Assembly (NCBI GenBank): GCA_900539345.1 | Contig: UQBS01000003.1 | Location: 50,525-114,524 of the forward strand | Direction: 5' to 3' | DNA from: an uncultured Coriobacteriaceae bacterium | GTDB taxonomy: Bacteria; Actinomycetota; Coriobacteriia; Coriobacteriales; UMGS124 | Length of the DNA stretch: 64,000 nt | Shown here: positions 16,813-25,824 of the stretch, one piece after another | How the letters are laid out: every line of letters starts with the position of its first letter | Position numbering within the stretch: position 1 is the first letter of the stretch | The notes under the pieces: generated by a model | Told to the model about the DNA's origin: nothing | What the model saw: only the letters and a program-made list of their open reading frames with translations | Databases searched by the model: none | Made by a program: the position numbers and the translations under genes

Positions 16813-18384
16813 GTGAAGCCCACTGCATTCATTCGCAGCTCCATGGAGATGATCGCGTCCAAAGACGGCCGCTGGCTCGTGCTGTTCTCTCTTGCCATCG
16901 GCATCGCCTTGGCATGGACGTACACGCCGCTTTTCCTGACCCCCCTTGGCGTGGGCATGGGAGCGGCGCTCTTCGGGGCCGATGGCTCCGCCGTGGCCTT
17001 CTTTGCAGCAAGCGCGCTGACATATCTCGCCAACGCCGCCTTCAGGGCCAACCCGCATGCAAAGACCGCACTGAGCTACGGCGCGGTGCATGCCGCCATG
17101 GGCGTGATAGGCGGTGTGTTGCTCGTCGGGTCTTCGCTCATGGCTGTGCCTGACACGTTCTCACTGCCCGGCACCATCTCCGACGGCATTGAGCTGGGCA
17201 GTGAGGTCAAGGGTACCGGCATGCCTTTGAGATTCGACGCCTGCCTCACCGTGCTCATAGGATGCATCGGCGCCACGCTGGCGGCCGTCTCTTCGACCTG
17301 TGCCATACTGCAGGCGTCGCGCCTTCTCAAGCGCCTCTCCCCTGCCCGCTCAGTGGTGGCGTGCACGGGCGCCTTCATGGTGGCGGCAACCATCATCGTA
17401 TGCGCCGCCTTCGTGTCGGGCGTCGCCGCATGCCTGCTCATCTGTTTCGTGCCGGTGGCAACCCTGGTGTTGGGCCACATGGCAGATGACCGTGTGCCTT
17501 ATGCCGACCTGTCGCGTCCAGGCGAGAAAAGCCTGACGCTCGTGCCCATCAAACAAAGGGACGCTTGGCGCTACGGTGCCATCTCCTTGGGCCTCTTCCT
17601 CATGGGCGGATGGGCCCTCAACAACGCCGGGCAGTACAACCACCTGCCCAAGGAGCTACCCTCATTCGTTATCGTGCTCCAATGCCTGGCGGTGCTCGTC
17701 GCGTTTGCCCTGAGCGCATCGGCGTTCCAGTCAAGGAAGAGCCCCATCGGCTACGACCTCATCTGCCGCGTGTGCGTACCCTTATGCGCCTTGTCCATCC
17801 TGCTCGAGTTCCTGCCCGAGAACAACGCCGGCTACCTCGATGACCTGGGTGTATGCCTGACTCTCGAGGGCCTCCTGCTTGCCGACCTCATGTGCTGGGT
17901 CATCCACGTGTGCACGGCACGAAACTCGCAGGCCCAAGACGCGCGCACCTTCTGCATCATCCGTGCCATGACCTGCGCAGGCGCGGCGCTGGCTTACATC
18001 GTCGTGCGATGGTTTGTATGGGCCCCGCTCGACAAGCCCAAAGTCGCCATGACCATCGGCTTTCTCATGCTCATCGTGACCATCGTATGTCTGCCCACCG
18101 CGGGGGCGAAGGTCATCAGCGTGGCCGCCAGCCAACCCACGAGCCTGCGCGACCTCGACGAGGAGAAGCGCGAGCGCCTGAGTGGCCTCATCGTCTCACA
18201 CGGGCTCACGGCCCGCGAAGCGGAGGTGTTCGCCCTGCTGGTAGACGACCTCGACGCAGCCACCATCGCGCAGCGCCTCAGCGTGTCGAACGCCACCGTG
18301 CACACCCACATCAGCCACGTCTACACCAAGTTCGGCGTGCACTCCCGCAAAGAACTCGAGCGCGTGGTGCAGGCGGGGAACTAA
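16813..18384 (+). CDS. Membrane-anchored LuxR-family transcriptional regulator
   Basis: About 523 residues from a GTG at 16813, preceded by GGGAGG; an in-frame ATG at 16546 would intrude on the divergent promoter region. The N-terminal ~430 residues have roughly a dozen hydrophobic segments. The last ~65 residues are a LuxR helix-turn-helix (LTAREAEVFALLVDDLDAATIAQRLSVSNATVHTHISHVYTKFGVHSR). This arrangement is a hallmark of Eggerthellaceae, where it senses small molecules and controls adjacent reductases. Its divergent neighbour is the Tat flavoprotein, the likely target. Confidence 0.85.
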   Translation: MKPTAFIRSSMEMIASKDGRWLVLFSLAIGIALAWTYTPLFLTPLGVGMGAALFGADGSAVAFFAASALTYLANAAFRANPHAKTALSYGAVHAAMGVIGGVLLVGSSLMAVPDTFSLPGTISDGIELGSEVKGTGMPLRFDACLTVLIGCIGATLAAVSSTCAILQASRLLKRLSPARSVVACTGAFMVAATIIVCAAFVSGVAACLLICFVPVATLVLGHMADDRVPYADLSRPGEKSLTLVPIKQRDAWRYGAISLGLFLMGGWALNNAGQYNHLPKELPSFVIVLQCLAVLVAFALSASAFQSRKSPIGYDLICRVCVPLCALSILLEFLPENNAGYLDDLGVCLTLEGLLLADLMCWVIHVCTARNSQAQDARTFCIIRAMTCAGAALAYIVVRWFVWAPLDKPKVAMTIGFLMLIVTIVCLPTAGAKVISVAASQPTSLRDLDEEKRERLSGLIVSHGLTAREAEVFALLVDDLDAATIAQRLSVSNATVHTHISHVYTKFGVHSRKELERVVQAGN

Positions 18385-18400
18385 GACGCGCCCCCTCGCC

Positions 18401-19990
18401 TTAGTTGAGCGGCACTTCGGCCCGCTCGATCAGTGCCTCATGTTCGCCCGTCTTCTCGTCATATGACACGCCCACCAGCACAATCTCACCGTGCCAATGT
18501 CGCAAAACAGCAGGGTAATCACGCTGCTTGATTTGCTCGATAGCTGCGCACACGGGCTTATTCCATTTGAGTTCGATGAGCAAGGCGGGCAGAGCTGACC
18601 CTCGCTTGGGCAGGTACACGAGGTCTGCGTAGCCCCTGCCGCTCGCCAATTCTTCCACGGTCGCATACTCGTCAATCGCCGAGATGTACGCGAGCTTGAC
18701 AGCAGCCCTCAGAGCCTGCTCGTTGTTATAAAACAAGGGCGCAGCAGCCGAAGAGTGAGCCTGCCGCAGAGCACGCGCCACGGCAGATGCATTGCCGTCA
18801 AGAGTTGCCTGGAGCAAAGCATCAGAGTCAAGGACGAGTCTAGCAAGCTCGGGATGATGGCTTTTGCGCAAGGCGTTTTCAAACTCCTTGTGAATCTCCT
18901 CGTTTGGTACAAACGCCTCGGCCGTCTGAGCATCATAGGCCAGGTACCCAAGGTGGATGAGGAGCGTCAGCACATCATTGCGGTCGCGCATCGTCACCAT
19001 GTCGTTGGCAAAACCGCCCACTTCGACACGCACACGCTGCCCACCGAGCATCGCCACAACGTCCTGTCGCAAACCCTCGAGGTCGAGGTCAATGTAGGGA
19101 CGCAAAGCCTCATAGCTCTCAGTGGAAGACCAGAAGCTTTTAATCGTGCCCTGCATCGTGGCGCTCACGACCGAGCATGGGTTATACACGTGGCTTCCGT
19201 GCAGAAGATAGCCGTCGTACCAGGAGCGTATGGCAGAAAAATCCCTCCCCCATTCGCAGCACAAGGCTTCGACCTCACTCTGGGTGAACCCAATGTATTC
19301 CTGCAGCGGCTCAGGGTCGGTCATCGAAGCCTCTTGGAACATATTGAGAACCGAGTGTGTTCCATACTTCTTGATGGGTAGGATGCCCGTCATATACGCC
19401 AGTGCAACATACGGCTTGTCTTTAAGCATGTCGCGCAAAAAACCGATGTACGCCTCCTGCGCAGCATGATCGTAGGGAACCTCGCGAAACAGGGCGTCCC
19501 ACTCGTCAATGACAAAAATGAAACCAGGGTGCGCGGAATCCGCGGCAATGACATGCGAAAACGCCTCGAACAACGTCGGACAATCTTGGTCGACGCAATC
19601 AGGGTATGCGACCGCAAGCTCACCGACAATCTTCGACGTCACGTATCGAGGGAGATTAGACGCAGAAGTGGCAGCGCTCAATAACTGGCGAATATCAAGC
19701 CATACGACATCGTAGGCGTTAAGGTGCCTGGCATAATCGGCCGTGCGGGAAACAGAGAGATCGTCAAACAAGGCACGCGAATCGATGCCGCGCTGGTAAT
19801 AGGCGCACAGCATATTGGCCGCCATAGTCTTGCCGAACCGACGAGGGCGGCTTGAACACACATAGCGCTCCCCGCCCCTGTTGACACGAGCATTGAGGGC
19901 GGCGAGCAGACCACTTTTGTCAACATAGATGCTGCTGTTGCGATCCATCCGCATCGAACGGTTACCTGGATTGAGATACAGTCCCATCAT
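18401..19990 (-). CDS. AAA-ATPase / PD-(D/E)XK nuclease-like protein
   Basis: A 529-residue protein of the widespread 'predicted AAA-ATPase' group. Walker A is RPRRFGKT (residues 48-55), and Walker B-like FIFVIDEWDAL lies near residue 160. The C-terminus carries a PD-(D/E)XK-type nuclease core (GYADLVYLPK then LLIELKWNK). GGGGG precedes the paired ATG codons. Members occur in many copies in gut anaerobes; the role is unproven, with mobile-element or defence links suspected. Convergent with the LuxR gene with only 16 bp between stops. Confidence 0.85.
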   Translation of the reverse strand: MMGLYLNPGNRSMRMDRNSSIYVDKSGLLAALNARVNRGGERYVCSSRPRRFGKTMAANMLCAYYQRGIDSRALFDDLSVSRTADYARHLNAYDVVWLDIRQLLSAATSASNLPRYVTSKIVGELAVAYPDCVDQDCPTLFEAFSHVIAADSAHPGFIFVIDEWDALFREVPYDHAAQEAYIGFLRDMLKDKPYVALAYMTGILPIKKYGTHSVLNMFQEASMTDPEPLQEYIGFTQSEVEALCCEWGRDFSAIRSWYDGYLLHGSHVYNPCSVVSATMQGTIKSFWSSTESYEALRPYIDLDLEGLRQDVVAMLGGQRVRVEVGGFANDMVTMRDRNDVLTLLIHLGYLAYDAQTAEAFVPNEEIHKEFENALRKSHHPELARLVLDSDALLQATLDGNASAVARALRQAHSSAAAPLFYNNEQALRAAVKLAYISAIDEYATVEELASGRGYADLVYLPKRGSALPALLIELKWNKPVCAAIEQIKQRDYPAVLRHWHGEIVLVGVSYDEKTGEHEALIERAEVPLN

Positions 19991-20092
19991 CGCCCCCTCT
20001 CGTCGCGCAACATGTCAAGAACAGTTTAGATGCAACGCATCAAATTGGACAGAGCGGCACAGCGTCCCCACGTCTCAAACCCTGTAGAGAGA

Positions 20093-20129
20093 CAAAAACG
20101 GCCGGCCCTCGCGCTTGAGGGTCGGCCGT
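20093..20129 (-). terminator. Terminator of the molybdopterin oxidoreductase operon
   Basis: ACGGCCGGCCCTC (20098-20110) / GAGGGTCGGCCGT (20117-20129) with one internal mismatch; AAAAA at 20094-20098 gives the T-tract on the minus strand. Confidence 0.85.
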
Positions 20130-20174
20130 CCTTGTAAGTGAAGCTTGAATTGCAAGAAATCCCGAGCGAGGCGC

Positions 20175-21080
20175 TTACGCCAATGTCGCAAGGCACAGAC
20201 GCAGGCACCAGCCACCGGCAAGTGCGCACACAAGAGCCACAAGGCCCAGGACGAGAAGCACGCCGCGCTTCTCAAGCACGCCGCCCTTGCCCACGACAAG
20301 CGCCGCGACACCGCAGACAAGCGGGGCCACGATGCCGCAGGCCACAGAGCCGCCCCAGAAGAGCACGGCTTGGGCACCCGACATCACCACGGCGAGCTTG
20401 TCGGTCGCAGCGACCTGCTTGGCACCACCGATCATGTGGGTGCTCATGGAGTAGGTCGACTTCGTGGCCTGCGCGGCAGCCTGGGTGTCCAGGCCGTACC
20501 ACACGAGGTAGGCGATAAGACCCACACCAGCCAGGACGGCGCACACGGCCAAAGTCGCGCGGCCGGTCTTGCAGGCTGCCTCGTCCTTGAGCAACGCGCC
20601 CAACACCAGGTGAGCGGCGGAACCAAAAAGCAGCGCCGCACCGAGGTAGAGGGCCATGAGGGTGTACAGGCCCGCGCCCGGCCTTGCCGACAGCACTGCC
20701 CCGCAGGTCATGGCAGCCACCAGCAGGACAGAGACGACGATGGCCGCGATGCCGCACCAACGGGGGACGCTTCCGTCCTCGGTGCGGCTCGACATCACGA
20801 GCATCGCAACGCAGACAACCACGAAGAGCACCACGCCGTACAAGGCAAGCGTGACGCCCGAGGTGGGGTTGGCAAAACCGCCGAACAGACGCTCGGGGCG
20901 TCCCAGGCACAAGGCAAACAGCGCGATTCCAGCTAGCGCCAAGGCGCCGGCAACAATCGCCGACGCCTTGTTGAGCCGCTCAGAGCGCCACCTCACGCAT
21001 GCTGCGCCCTGAAATCCGAGAACCCCTGCGCCCAGGCACGTCACCAGCGTATACAGCGCTAGATAGACCTGGGAATTCAT
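20175..21080 (-). CDS. dmsC: DmsC-like membrane anchor subunit
   Basis: A 301-residue protein of about eight hydrophobic helices (e.g. AIVAGALALAGIALFALCLG, LALYGVVLFVVVCVAMLVM), with no cofactor motif visible. Size, topology and position directly after a four-cluster ferredoxin subunit match the DmsC anchor of DMSO reductase-type complexes, which oxidises menaquinol and passes electrons outward. Only 6 bp separate it from dmsB. Sequence identity within the DmsC family is generally low, so specificity is not inferable. Confidence 0.82.
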   Translation of the reverse strand: MNSQVYLALYTLVTCLGAGVLGFQGAACVRWRSERLNKASAIVAGALALAGIALFALCLGRPERLFGGFANPTSGVTLALYGVVLFVVVCVAMLVMSSRTEDGSVPRWCGIAAIVVSVLLVAAMTCGAVLSARPGAGLYTLMALYLGAALLFGSAAHLVLGALLKDEAACKTGRATLAVCAVLAGVGLIAYLVWYGLDTQAAAQATKSTYSMSTHMIGGAKQVAATDKLAVVMSGAQAVLFWGGSVACGIVAPLVCGVAALVVGKGGVLEKRGVLLVLGLVALVCALAGGWCLRLCLATLA

Positions 21081-21086
21081 AGCGGT

Positions 21087-21758
21087 TTAGCTCCTCCACT
21101 CGCGATCGCGACGGTCGCCGTAGTGCTGGCGAAGGATGTAGTAGTTCGAAGGGGCGTTGCCCGTGTCGGGCAGCTGGTGCAGGTCGTCGTCCTCAAAGGG
21201 CTGCACGGCGTCGCGAATCTTGACGCGAACGGCCTGCTGCTCCTCGTAGGTGCCGGCGGCCTCGGGGCGCCAGGGGCCCTCGAAGGAGTCGATGCCCTCG
21301 TCGAGGTCACCGAAGAAGCGGGCGCGAGCGCCGCACTGGGAGACGCAAGCGGGGAGCTCGCCCTGCTCGACGAGCTGGGAGCACAGCGTGCACTTCTCGG
21401 CAACGTTGCTGTCCTCGTTGATGTAGCGCACGCCGTAGGGGCAGGCAGAAAGGCAGGCGCCGCAACCGATGCACTGCTCCTTGTCGATCTGCACGGTGCC
21501 GTTCTCCGTCTTGATGGAGGCACCGGTGGGGCACACGGTGACGCACTCGGGAGTGGCGCAGTGCTGGCACTGCATCGGCAGGAAGTACATGTCGACGTCG
21601 GGGAACTGGCCGCCCTCTTCCTTGGTGACGGGGCCGACGCGCATGCTGCGGATCCAGAAGTTGCCCACAGGCACGCCGTTGGCAGCCTTGCAGGCGACAG
21701 TGCAGGCAAGGCAGCCCGTGCAACGGTTCAGGTCAGTGACGACTGCATACTGAGACAT
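21087..21758 (-). CDS. dmsB: DmsB-like 4Fe-4S electron transfer subunit
   Basis: A 223-residue ferredoxin-type subunit with four cysteine groups: CTGCLACTVAC, CQHCATPECVTVCPTGA, CIGCGACLSACPYG and CTLCSQL...PACVSQC. These would hold four [4Fe-4S] clusters between the anchor and the molybdopterin subunit. The start at 21758 (MSQYAVV) has AGGA upstream; an extra seven residues from 21779 are unlikely. Unusually, 329 bp with two palindromic elements separate it from the catalytic gene upstream. Confidence 0.92.
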   Translation of the reverse strand: MSQYAVVTDLNRCTGCLACTVACKAANGVPVGNFWIRSMRVGPVTKEEGGQFPDVDMYFLPMQCQHCATPECVTVCPTGASIKTENGTVQIDKEQCIGCGACLSACPYGVRYINEDSNVAEKCTLCSQLVEQGELPACVSQCGARARFFGDLDEGIDSFEGPWRPEAAGTYEEQQAVRVKIRDAVQPFEDDDLHQLPDTGNAPSNYYILRQHYGDRRDREWRS

Positions 21759-21867
21759 AGCGGGTTCCTCTCCTCTCAATAGTCATTCAGCAGGAAGGAT
21801 GGATCAAACCATCCCAGTAGACGGAGGCATGGCGACCACCAGGTCGTATCAAAACCTTCCGTAAAGA

Positions 21868-21949
21868 CGGCGGCCCATATGCAAGGCGCGGAACGGTGAG
21901 GTGTACTGGAGTACATGAGCCGTTCCGGAACGCGGCAGATGGGCCGCCG
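21868..21949 (+). repeat. Nested-palindrome element C (family 1)
   Basis: Perfect 11-bp outer stem CGGCGGCCCAT / ATGGGCCGCCG; CAAGGCG; inner stem CGGAACGG / CCGTTCCG; loop with TGTACTGGAGTACA; GAACGCGGCAG. Followed by CGATCGGGTGA, as in element D. It lies in the 21759-22087 gap inside the molybdopterin oxidoreductase operon. Confidence 0.85.
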
Positions 21950-21984
21950 CGATCGGGTGAAACAAAGGGCAACGTGCTTTCAAA

Positions 21985-22067
21985 CGGAGCGGCAGCTGCA
22001 AGGCGCGCGAGGCCGATGCGTACTGGTGCTACGTGAGGCCTCGCGGAACGCGGCAGATGCCGCTCCG
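21985..22067 (+). repeat. Nested-palindrome element D (family 1)
   Basis: Outer stem CGGAGCGGCA / TGCCGCTCCG; CAAGGCG; inner stem CGCGAGGCC / GGCCTCGCG; loop GATGCGTACTGGTGCTACGTGA; GAACGCGGCAG; trailing CGATCGGGTGA. A tandem neighbour of element C, with unrelated stem sequences. Confidence 0.85.
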
Positions 22068-22087
22068 CGATCGGGTGAGACTCGGTC

Positions 22088-25000
22088 TTACTTAACGAGC
22101 GACTTCTCCGTCTGGAGACCGCTGACGCCGGCACGGTAGTAGTTCATGCCCTCGGCTGCAGGATCAGCCGTGAGCCATTCCTTCAGGCGCGGGTCAGTAG
22201 ACTCCCAGATGACGGGGTTGCCGTCGGGGTCGCAAGGCACGGGGTTGCCGAAAGGCGAGTTCTCAGGCGTTGCCTTGTACACAACGCAGGGGATGCCGCG
22301 CATCTGAGAAGCGCCGCAAATCCAGCACTGAGCGTACTTGTCGAGCGTGCAGTTGATGTTGACAAGCTCGAAGCCGTGGCTTGCGGTGTCGACCTCGGGG
22401 AACCACCAGCCGTGGTTGGCGTTGGTCGTGCCCTCCTTGATGCCGTAGTACAGGTCGATGACCTCGCGGACCTTGCCCCACGGAGTCTCGATCCACACCC
22501 AGTCGCCCTCTTCCAGACCAAGCTTGGCGGCGTCGGCGGGGTTCATCTCGAAGCGCGGGTAGGGCCACAGCTCGCGGCACCAGGGGAGCTGACGGTGCTC
22601 GGTGTGGAAGTAGACGGGCTGGCGAGCGCCGGTCGTCATGATGAAGGCAGCCTCGGGGTTGGCAGCAAGGGCGGCCTTGTAGCCTTCCTTGTTGATCATG
22701 TGGTCGTTCTCTTCCATCTTGCCGGCAACAGCCTGGTTCTCACCAATCTGGTCGACCAGGGCCGCATCGTAGAACTCGGGGTTGGCAACCTTGGAGTTCT
22801 GCGGCTCACGCCAGTGCGGGAACTTGTCCTCGTCGTCGATGTAGGACTCCATGATCGTGGACCAGATCTCCACCTTGGCGGTGGGGGTCATGAAGCCGGC
22901 CTTCTCGTCGACGGCGGGGTACAGGTTGTAGCCACCCTCCTGACGACGGTAGCCCATCTCCCAACGACGGTAGGTGCCCCAACGCTCGGGGTGGTACTTA
23001 CGGCAGTCGAACCAGCCCTCTTCCTGGAACTTGGCAGCGTACTCCTCGAAGGTGGGACCGTCGGGGAACTCAGGCGTCTTCCAAGCGTCGCAGGCAGCCT
23101 TCAGAACGCGGGCCTCCTGCTCCTCGTAGGACACGTTGCCGCCGCACTGGACGAAGTCCTCAACGTTGAGGTTGAGCCACTCGTCGTAGGCCGGGTCGGT
23201 GTTGTTGAACGGCACGCCCATGGCCTTGTAGAGAAGCACGACGAACACGGGGTCGAAGATGCACTCGCCCTCGGGCTGCTTGGCGCGCTGGCCGGCGCCG
23301 AAGACGCCGCCTGCACCCTGCGAGACGCGCGTGGTGTTGACCTCGAGCCAGTGCAGGCAGGGGAACACGACGTCGGCGCAACCGTTGTTGGGGCAGCTCC
23401 ACAGGTTGATGTCAACCCAGAAGTCGAGCTTGGTGAGAGCCTCCCAGGCCTCGGTCAGGTTGGACTCGTTCATGAAGTCGCCCGACATGCACACGCCGGC
23501 GTGAATCTGATAGGGCGTGTCGATCTCGTTGATGGAGTCCCAGATGGTGGCGGAGTCGGCCCAACGGTTCCAGTAGCGCAGCAGCGGGAAGCGCTCGGCG
23601 CTGATCTGCTTGGCGTTGCGCTCCCAGGTGGTCTTGGGGTTCGGCCAAGCGGTGGAGGGGCGGTATGCGCCACCCTTGCGCTCGGCGATCCAGCGGGCCT
23701 CCTCGTCGGTGGGAACCTTGTTGTCGTAACGCTCAGCCAGGGGCGAGTCGTTGTCGATCAGGTACTGGACGAAGTCCTGGATCTCGGGGATCTGGTCCTC
23801 GATGGACTTGTCACGGCCCTCCCACGTGATGGCGTCCTCACCGTAATCGGTGGAGAGCATCGTGGCGCGGCCGGGGCAGCCGTCGACCTCAGCCTTGGAG
23901 GAACCGCGGTTGCCGGCGGGCTCGTCGGAGTTGCCCGTGATGCAGGCAATGAGCTGCAGGGCGCGGGTGTTCTGAACGGCGTGGCCGGTCTGGTCGGGAG
24001 CGAGCTGGTAGTGGATACCGCCGTTGCCCATGGCCGGGTCGATACGGGTCGTGTAGGTCTTCACGGCCTGCTCGATGAGCTCGGCCGGGACCTCGGTGAC
24101 CTCCTCGGCGTACTCAAGGGTGTAGGGCTCGAGGTTCTCGGCGAAAGCGTCCCACACGGTGCGGGCGACATGCTTGCTGCCATCCTTCCACGTGACCTCG
24201 ACCTCGCCCGGGAAGAGCGAAGGAAGCTTGGGCAGACCCTCGGGGTTGCACTCCTCGGAGCCGGCCGGGAAGCGGTCGGGCTCGGTGGCGGGGTCAGCGA
24301 AGGTCGAGATGTCGGGCAGCCATGCGTCGGCAGCCAGCGGCTTGTAGGGGTGCTCGACCCACATGCCGGTGGTGGGGATGCGATGCTCCTCGCCCTCCCA
24401 CTGGCAGGCCTCGGAGTCCCAGTAGGTGAGGCGCTCGTTGGCCTCGTCCCACACCATGAAGCGCTTGGGGGAGCCGTCCTCCTTGAGGTCGGCCTCGGTG
24501 AGCAGGCGGGTCCTCATGTGGATGCCGCCGTTCATCTCCATGAACCAAACGCCGTCGCCGGGCTCGCCCTCCTTCTCCTTGTCCTCGCACCAAAGGAACG
24601 GGGCGTTGGTCCAACGGCGCACGAAGGCGTCATCGTAGGCCTCGTTGTCAACGATCCACTTCAGCCAGGACAGCGACAGGCACAGGTCGGTGCCGACACG
24701 CAGGGGCAGCCAGATGGAGCTCTCCTTGCCCAGCGGGGTCAGACGCGGGTCGACCAGGATGTGGCAAGCTGCATGCTGTGCAACATCGGTGACGGTACGG
24801 TTGTTGGAGTCGTAGTTTGAGTACTCGGCTGCGGTGCCCCACTGCACGTAGACCTTGGGCTCGGCCTCGACCTCCATCCACGGGGAGCCGATCTCGTCGG
24901 TCAGGATGCCGCCGAAGTGACGCGGGCCCTTGCAGATCTCGTAGGCAAGGTGAGCGTTAGGCGTGCCGAAGACCTGCTTGAGGGTTCCGTAGGGAGCCTG

Positions 25001-25483
25001 GGTCCAAACGCGGGACGTACCGCCCATGGCGAAGACAGACTCGCCGCCGTACTTGTTGACGATCTCGGTGAGCTTCTCGCCCACGAGGTCGAAGCCTTCC
25101 TTAAGGGAGATGCGGACCCAGCCCGGATCGTCCTCGCCCTTAGGGTTGGTACGCTTCATGGGGTAACGCAGGCGATCGGGGTGGTAGGCAGCCTGCATCG
25201 AAGCCTGGGACTTCGAGCAGCAGTGGCCGCGGCCGTGAGGCGTGGACTCGTCACCCTCGACCTTGACGACCTTGCCGTCCTCAACGGTGACCCAAACGCC
25301 GCACTCGACCTTACCGCAGGCGCGGCAGGTGGAACGGATGCGCTTGACCTCGCCAGCGGTCTCGTCGGCACCCTCCGCGAGCGCCTTCATGGGCTCGGGG
25401 GCGCCCCCGGCCATGGCGCAGGCGGCGGCCGTGACGGCGGCGACCTTGACGAAGCTACGGCGGCTCATGCTGAGCTTGGCCAT
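22088..25483 (-). CDS. Tat-exported molybdopterin oxidoreductase, catalytic subunit (DMSO reductase superfamily)
   Basis: A 1131-residue protein. The signal MSRRSFVKVAAVT is a Tat signal. Residues 53-61 (CRACGKVEC) with a further Cys pair at 88-89 supply an N-terminal [4Fe-4S] site, followed by molybdopterin-binding domains (e.g. GTPNAHLAYEICKG) and the C-terminal MoCo domain (EMNPADAAKLGLEEGDWVWIETPWG). It is longer than DMSO reductase (~800) and close in size to Eggerthella/Gordonibacter catechol dehydroxylases. With DmsB/DmsC-like partners and a divergent membrane LuxR regulator, an inducible reductase for an external aromatic or similar compound is plausible; substrate not provable here. 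Confidence 0.87.
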   Translation of the reverse strand: MAKLSMSRRSFVKVAAVTAAACAMAGGAPEPMKALAEGADETAGEVKRIRSTCRACGKVECGVWVTVEDGKVVKVEGDESTPHGRGHCCSKSQASMQAAYHPDRLRYPMKRTNPKGEDDPGWVRISLKEGFDLVGEKLTEIVNKYGGESVFAMGGTSRVWTQAPYGTLKQVFGTPNAHLAYEICKGPRHFGGILTDEIGSPWMEVEAEPKVYVQWGTAAEYSNYDSNNRTVTDVAQHAACHILVDPRLTPLGKESSIWLPLRVGTDLCLSLSWLKWIVDNEAYDDAFVRRWTNAPFLWCEDKEKEGEPGDGVWFMEMNGGIHMRTRLLTEADLKEDGSPKRFMVWDEANERLTYWDSEACQWEGEEHRIPTTGMWVEHPYKPLAADAWLPDISTFADPATEPDRFPAGSEECNPEGLPKLPSLFPGEVEVTWKDGSKHVARTVWDAFAENLEPYTLEYAEEVTEVPAELIEQAVKTYTTRIDPAMGNGGIHYQLAPDQTGHAVQNTRALQLIACITGNSDEPAGNRGSSKAEVDGCPGRATMLSTDYGEDAITWEGRDKSIEDQIPEIQDFVQYLIDNDSPLAERYDNKVPTDEEARWIAERKGGAYRPSTAWPNPKTTWERNAKQISAERFPLLRYWNRWADSATIWDSINEIDTPYQIHAGVCMSGDFMNESNLTEAWEALTKLDFWVDINLWSCPNNGCADVVFPCLHWLEVNTTRVSQGAGGVFGAGQRAKQPEGECIFDPVFVVLLYKAMGVPFNNTDPAYDEWLNLNVEDFVQCGGNVSYEEQEARVLKAACDAWKTPEFPDGPTFEEYAAKFQEEGWFDCRKYHPERWGTYRRWEMGYRRQEGGYNLYPAVDEKAGFMTPTAKVEIWSTIMESYIDDEDKFPHWREPQNSKVANPEFYDAALVDQIGENQAVAGKMEENDHMINKEGYKAALAANPEAAFIMTTGARQPVYFHTEHRQLPWCRELWPYPRFEMNPADAAKLGLEEGDWVWIETPWGKVREVIDLYYGIKEGTTNANHGWWFPEVDTASHGFELVNINCTLDKYAQCWICGASQMRGIPCVVYKATPENSPFGNPVPCDPDGNPVIWESTDPRLKEWLTADPAAEGMNYYRAGVSGLQTEKSLVK

Positions 25484-25824
25484 ATCGTGCTCCTCTCTTC
25501 TTTCCTACATGACGTATGTGCTCGTGTGCATGCCATGCCCCTGTGCGGGGAGGCTCGCGTCCTTGCACGCTTCCAGACTCTAGGGGTGCCACACCTCTAC
25601 CCCCTCATTCCAACGGGTTGTTTTGGTCGTTTGAGCGCTCTACACCAAACGGGATGATTGTGTCTGTGTGCGGATGGTCTATAACGTAACAGCAGGTACA
25701 TGGCTCATCTTGAAGTTGTTGGCATTATGGGGACACTCAAGTAGAATCGTTCGGGGACAAACCGCGCGCCCACAGCCATGCCGGGCGCGCAAGACGGCAT
25801 ATGCCGCGGGACGGGGGGGATTGG
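25484..25824. other. Divergent control region of the molybdopterin oxidoreductase and LuxR genes
   Basis: A 341-bp gene-free stretch between two divergent starts. It holds a well-formed plus-strand promoter (25719-25747) and AT-richer sequence than the flanks. No convincing minus-strand -35/-10 pair was picked out. Confidence 0.5.
25719..25747 (+). promoter_or_regulatory. Sigma70-type promoter for the membrane LuxR gene
   Basis: TTGGCA (25719-25724), 17-bp spacer, TAGAAT (25742-25747); about 77 bp before the start codon at 25825. Confidence 0.6.

Noticed and set aside
21868..22067. CRISPR array from tandem palindromes C and D
   Set aside because: Only two units with no common repeat-spacer pattern and no cas genes; stems differ between units.
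22376..24820. Plus-strand frame opposite the molybdopterin subunit
   Set aside because: Val/Gly/Leu-rich shadow without any recognisable motif.
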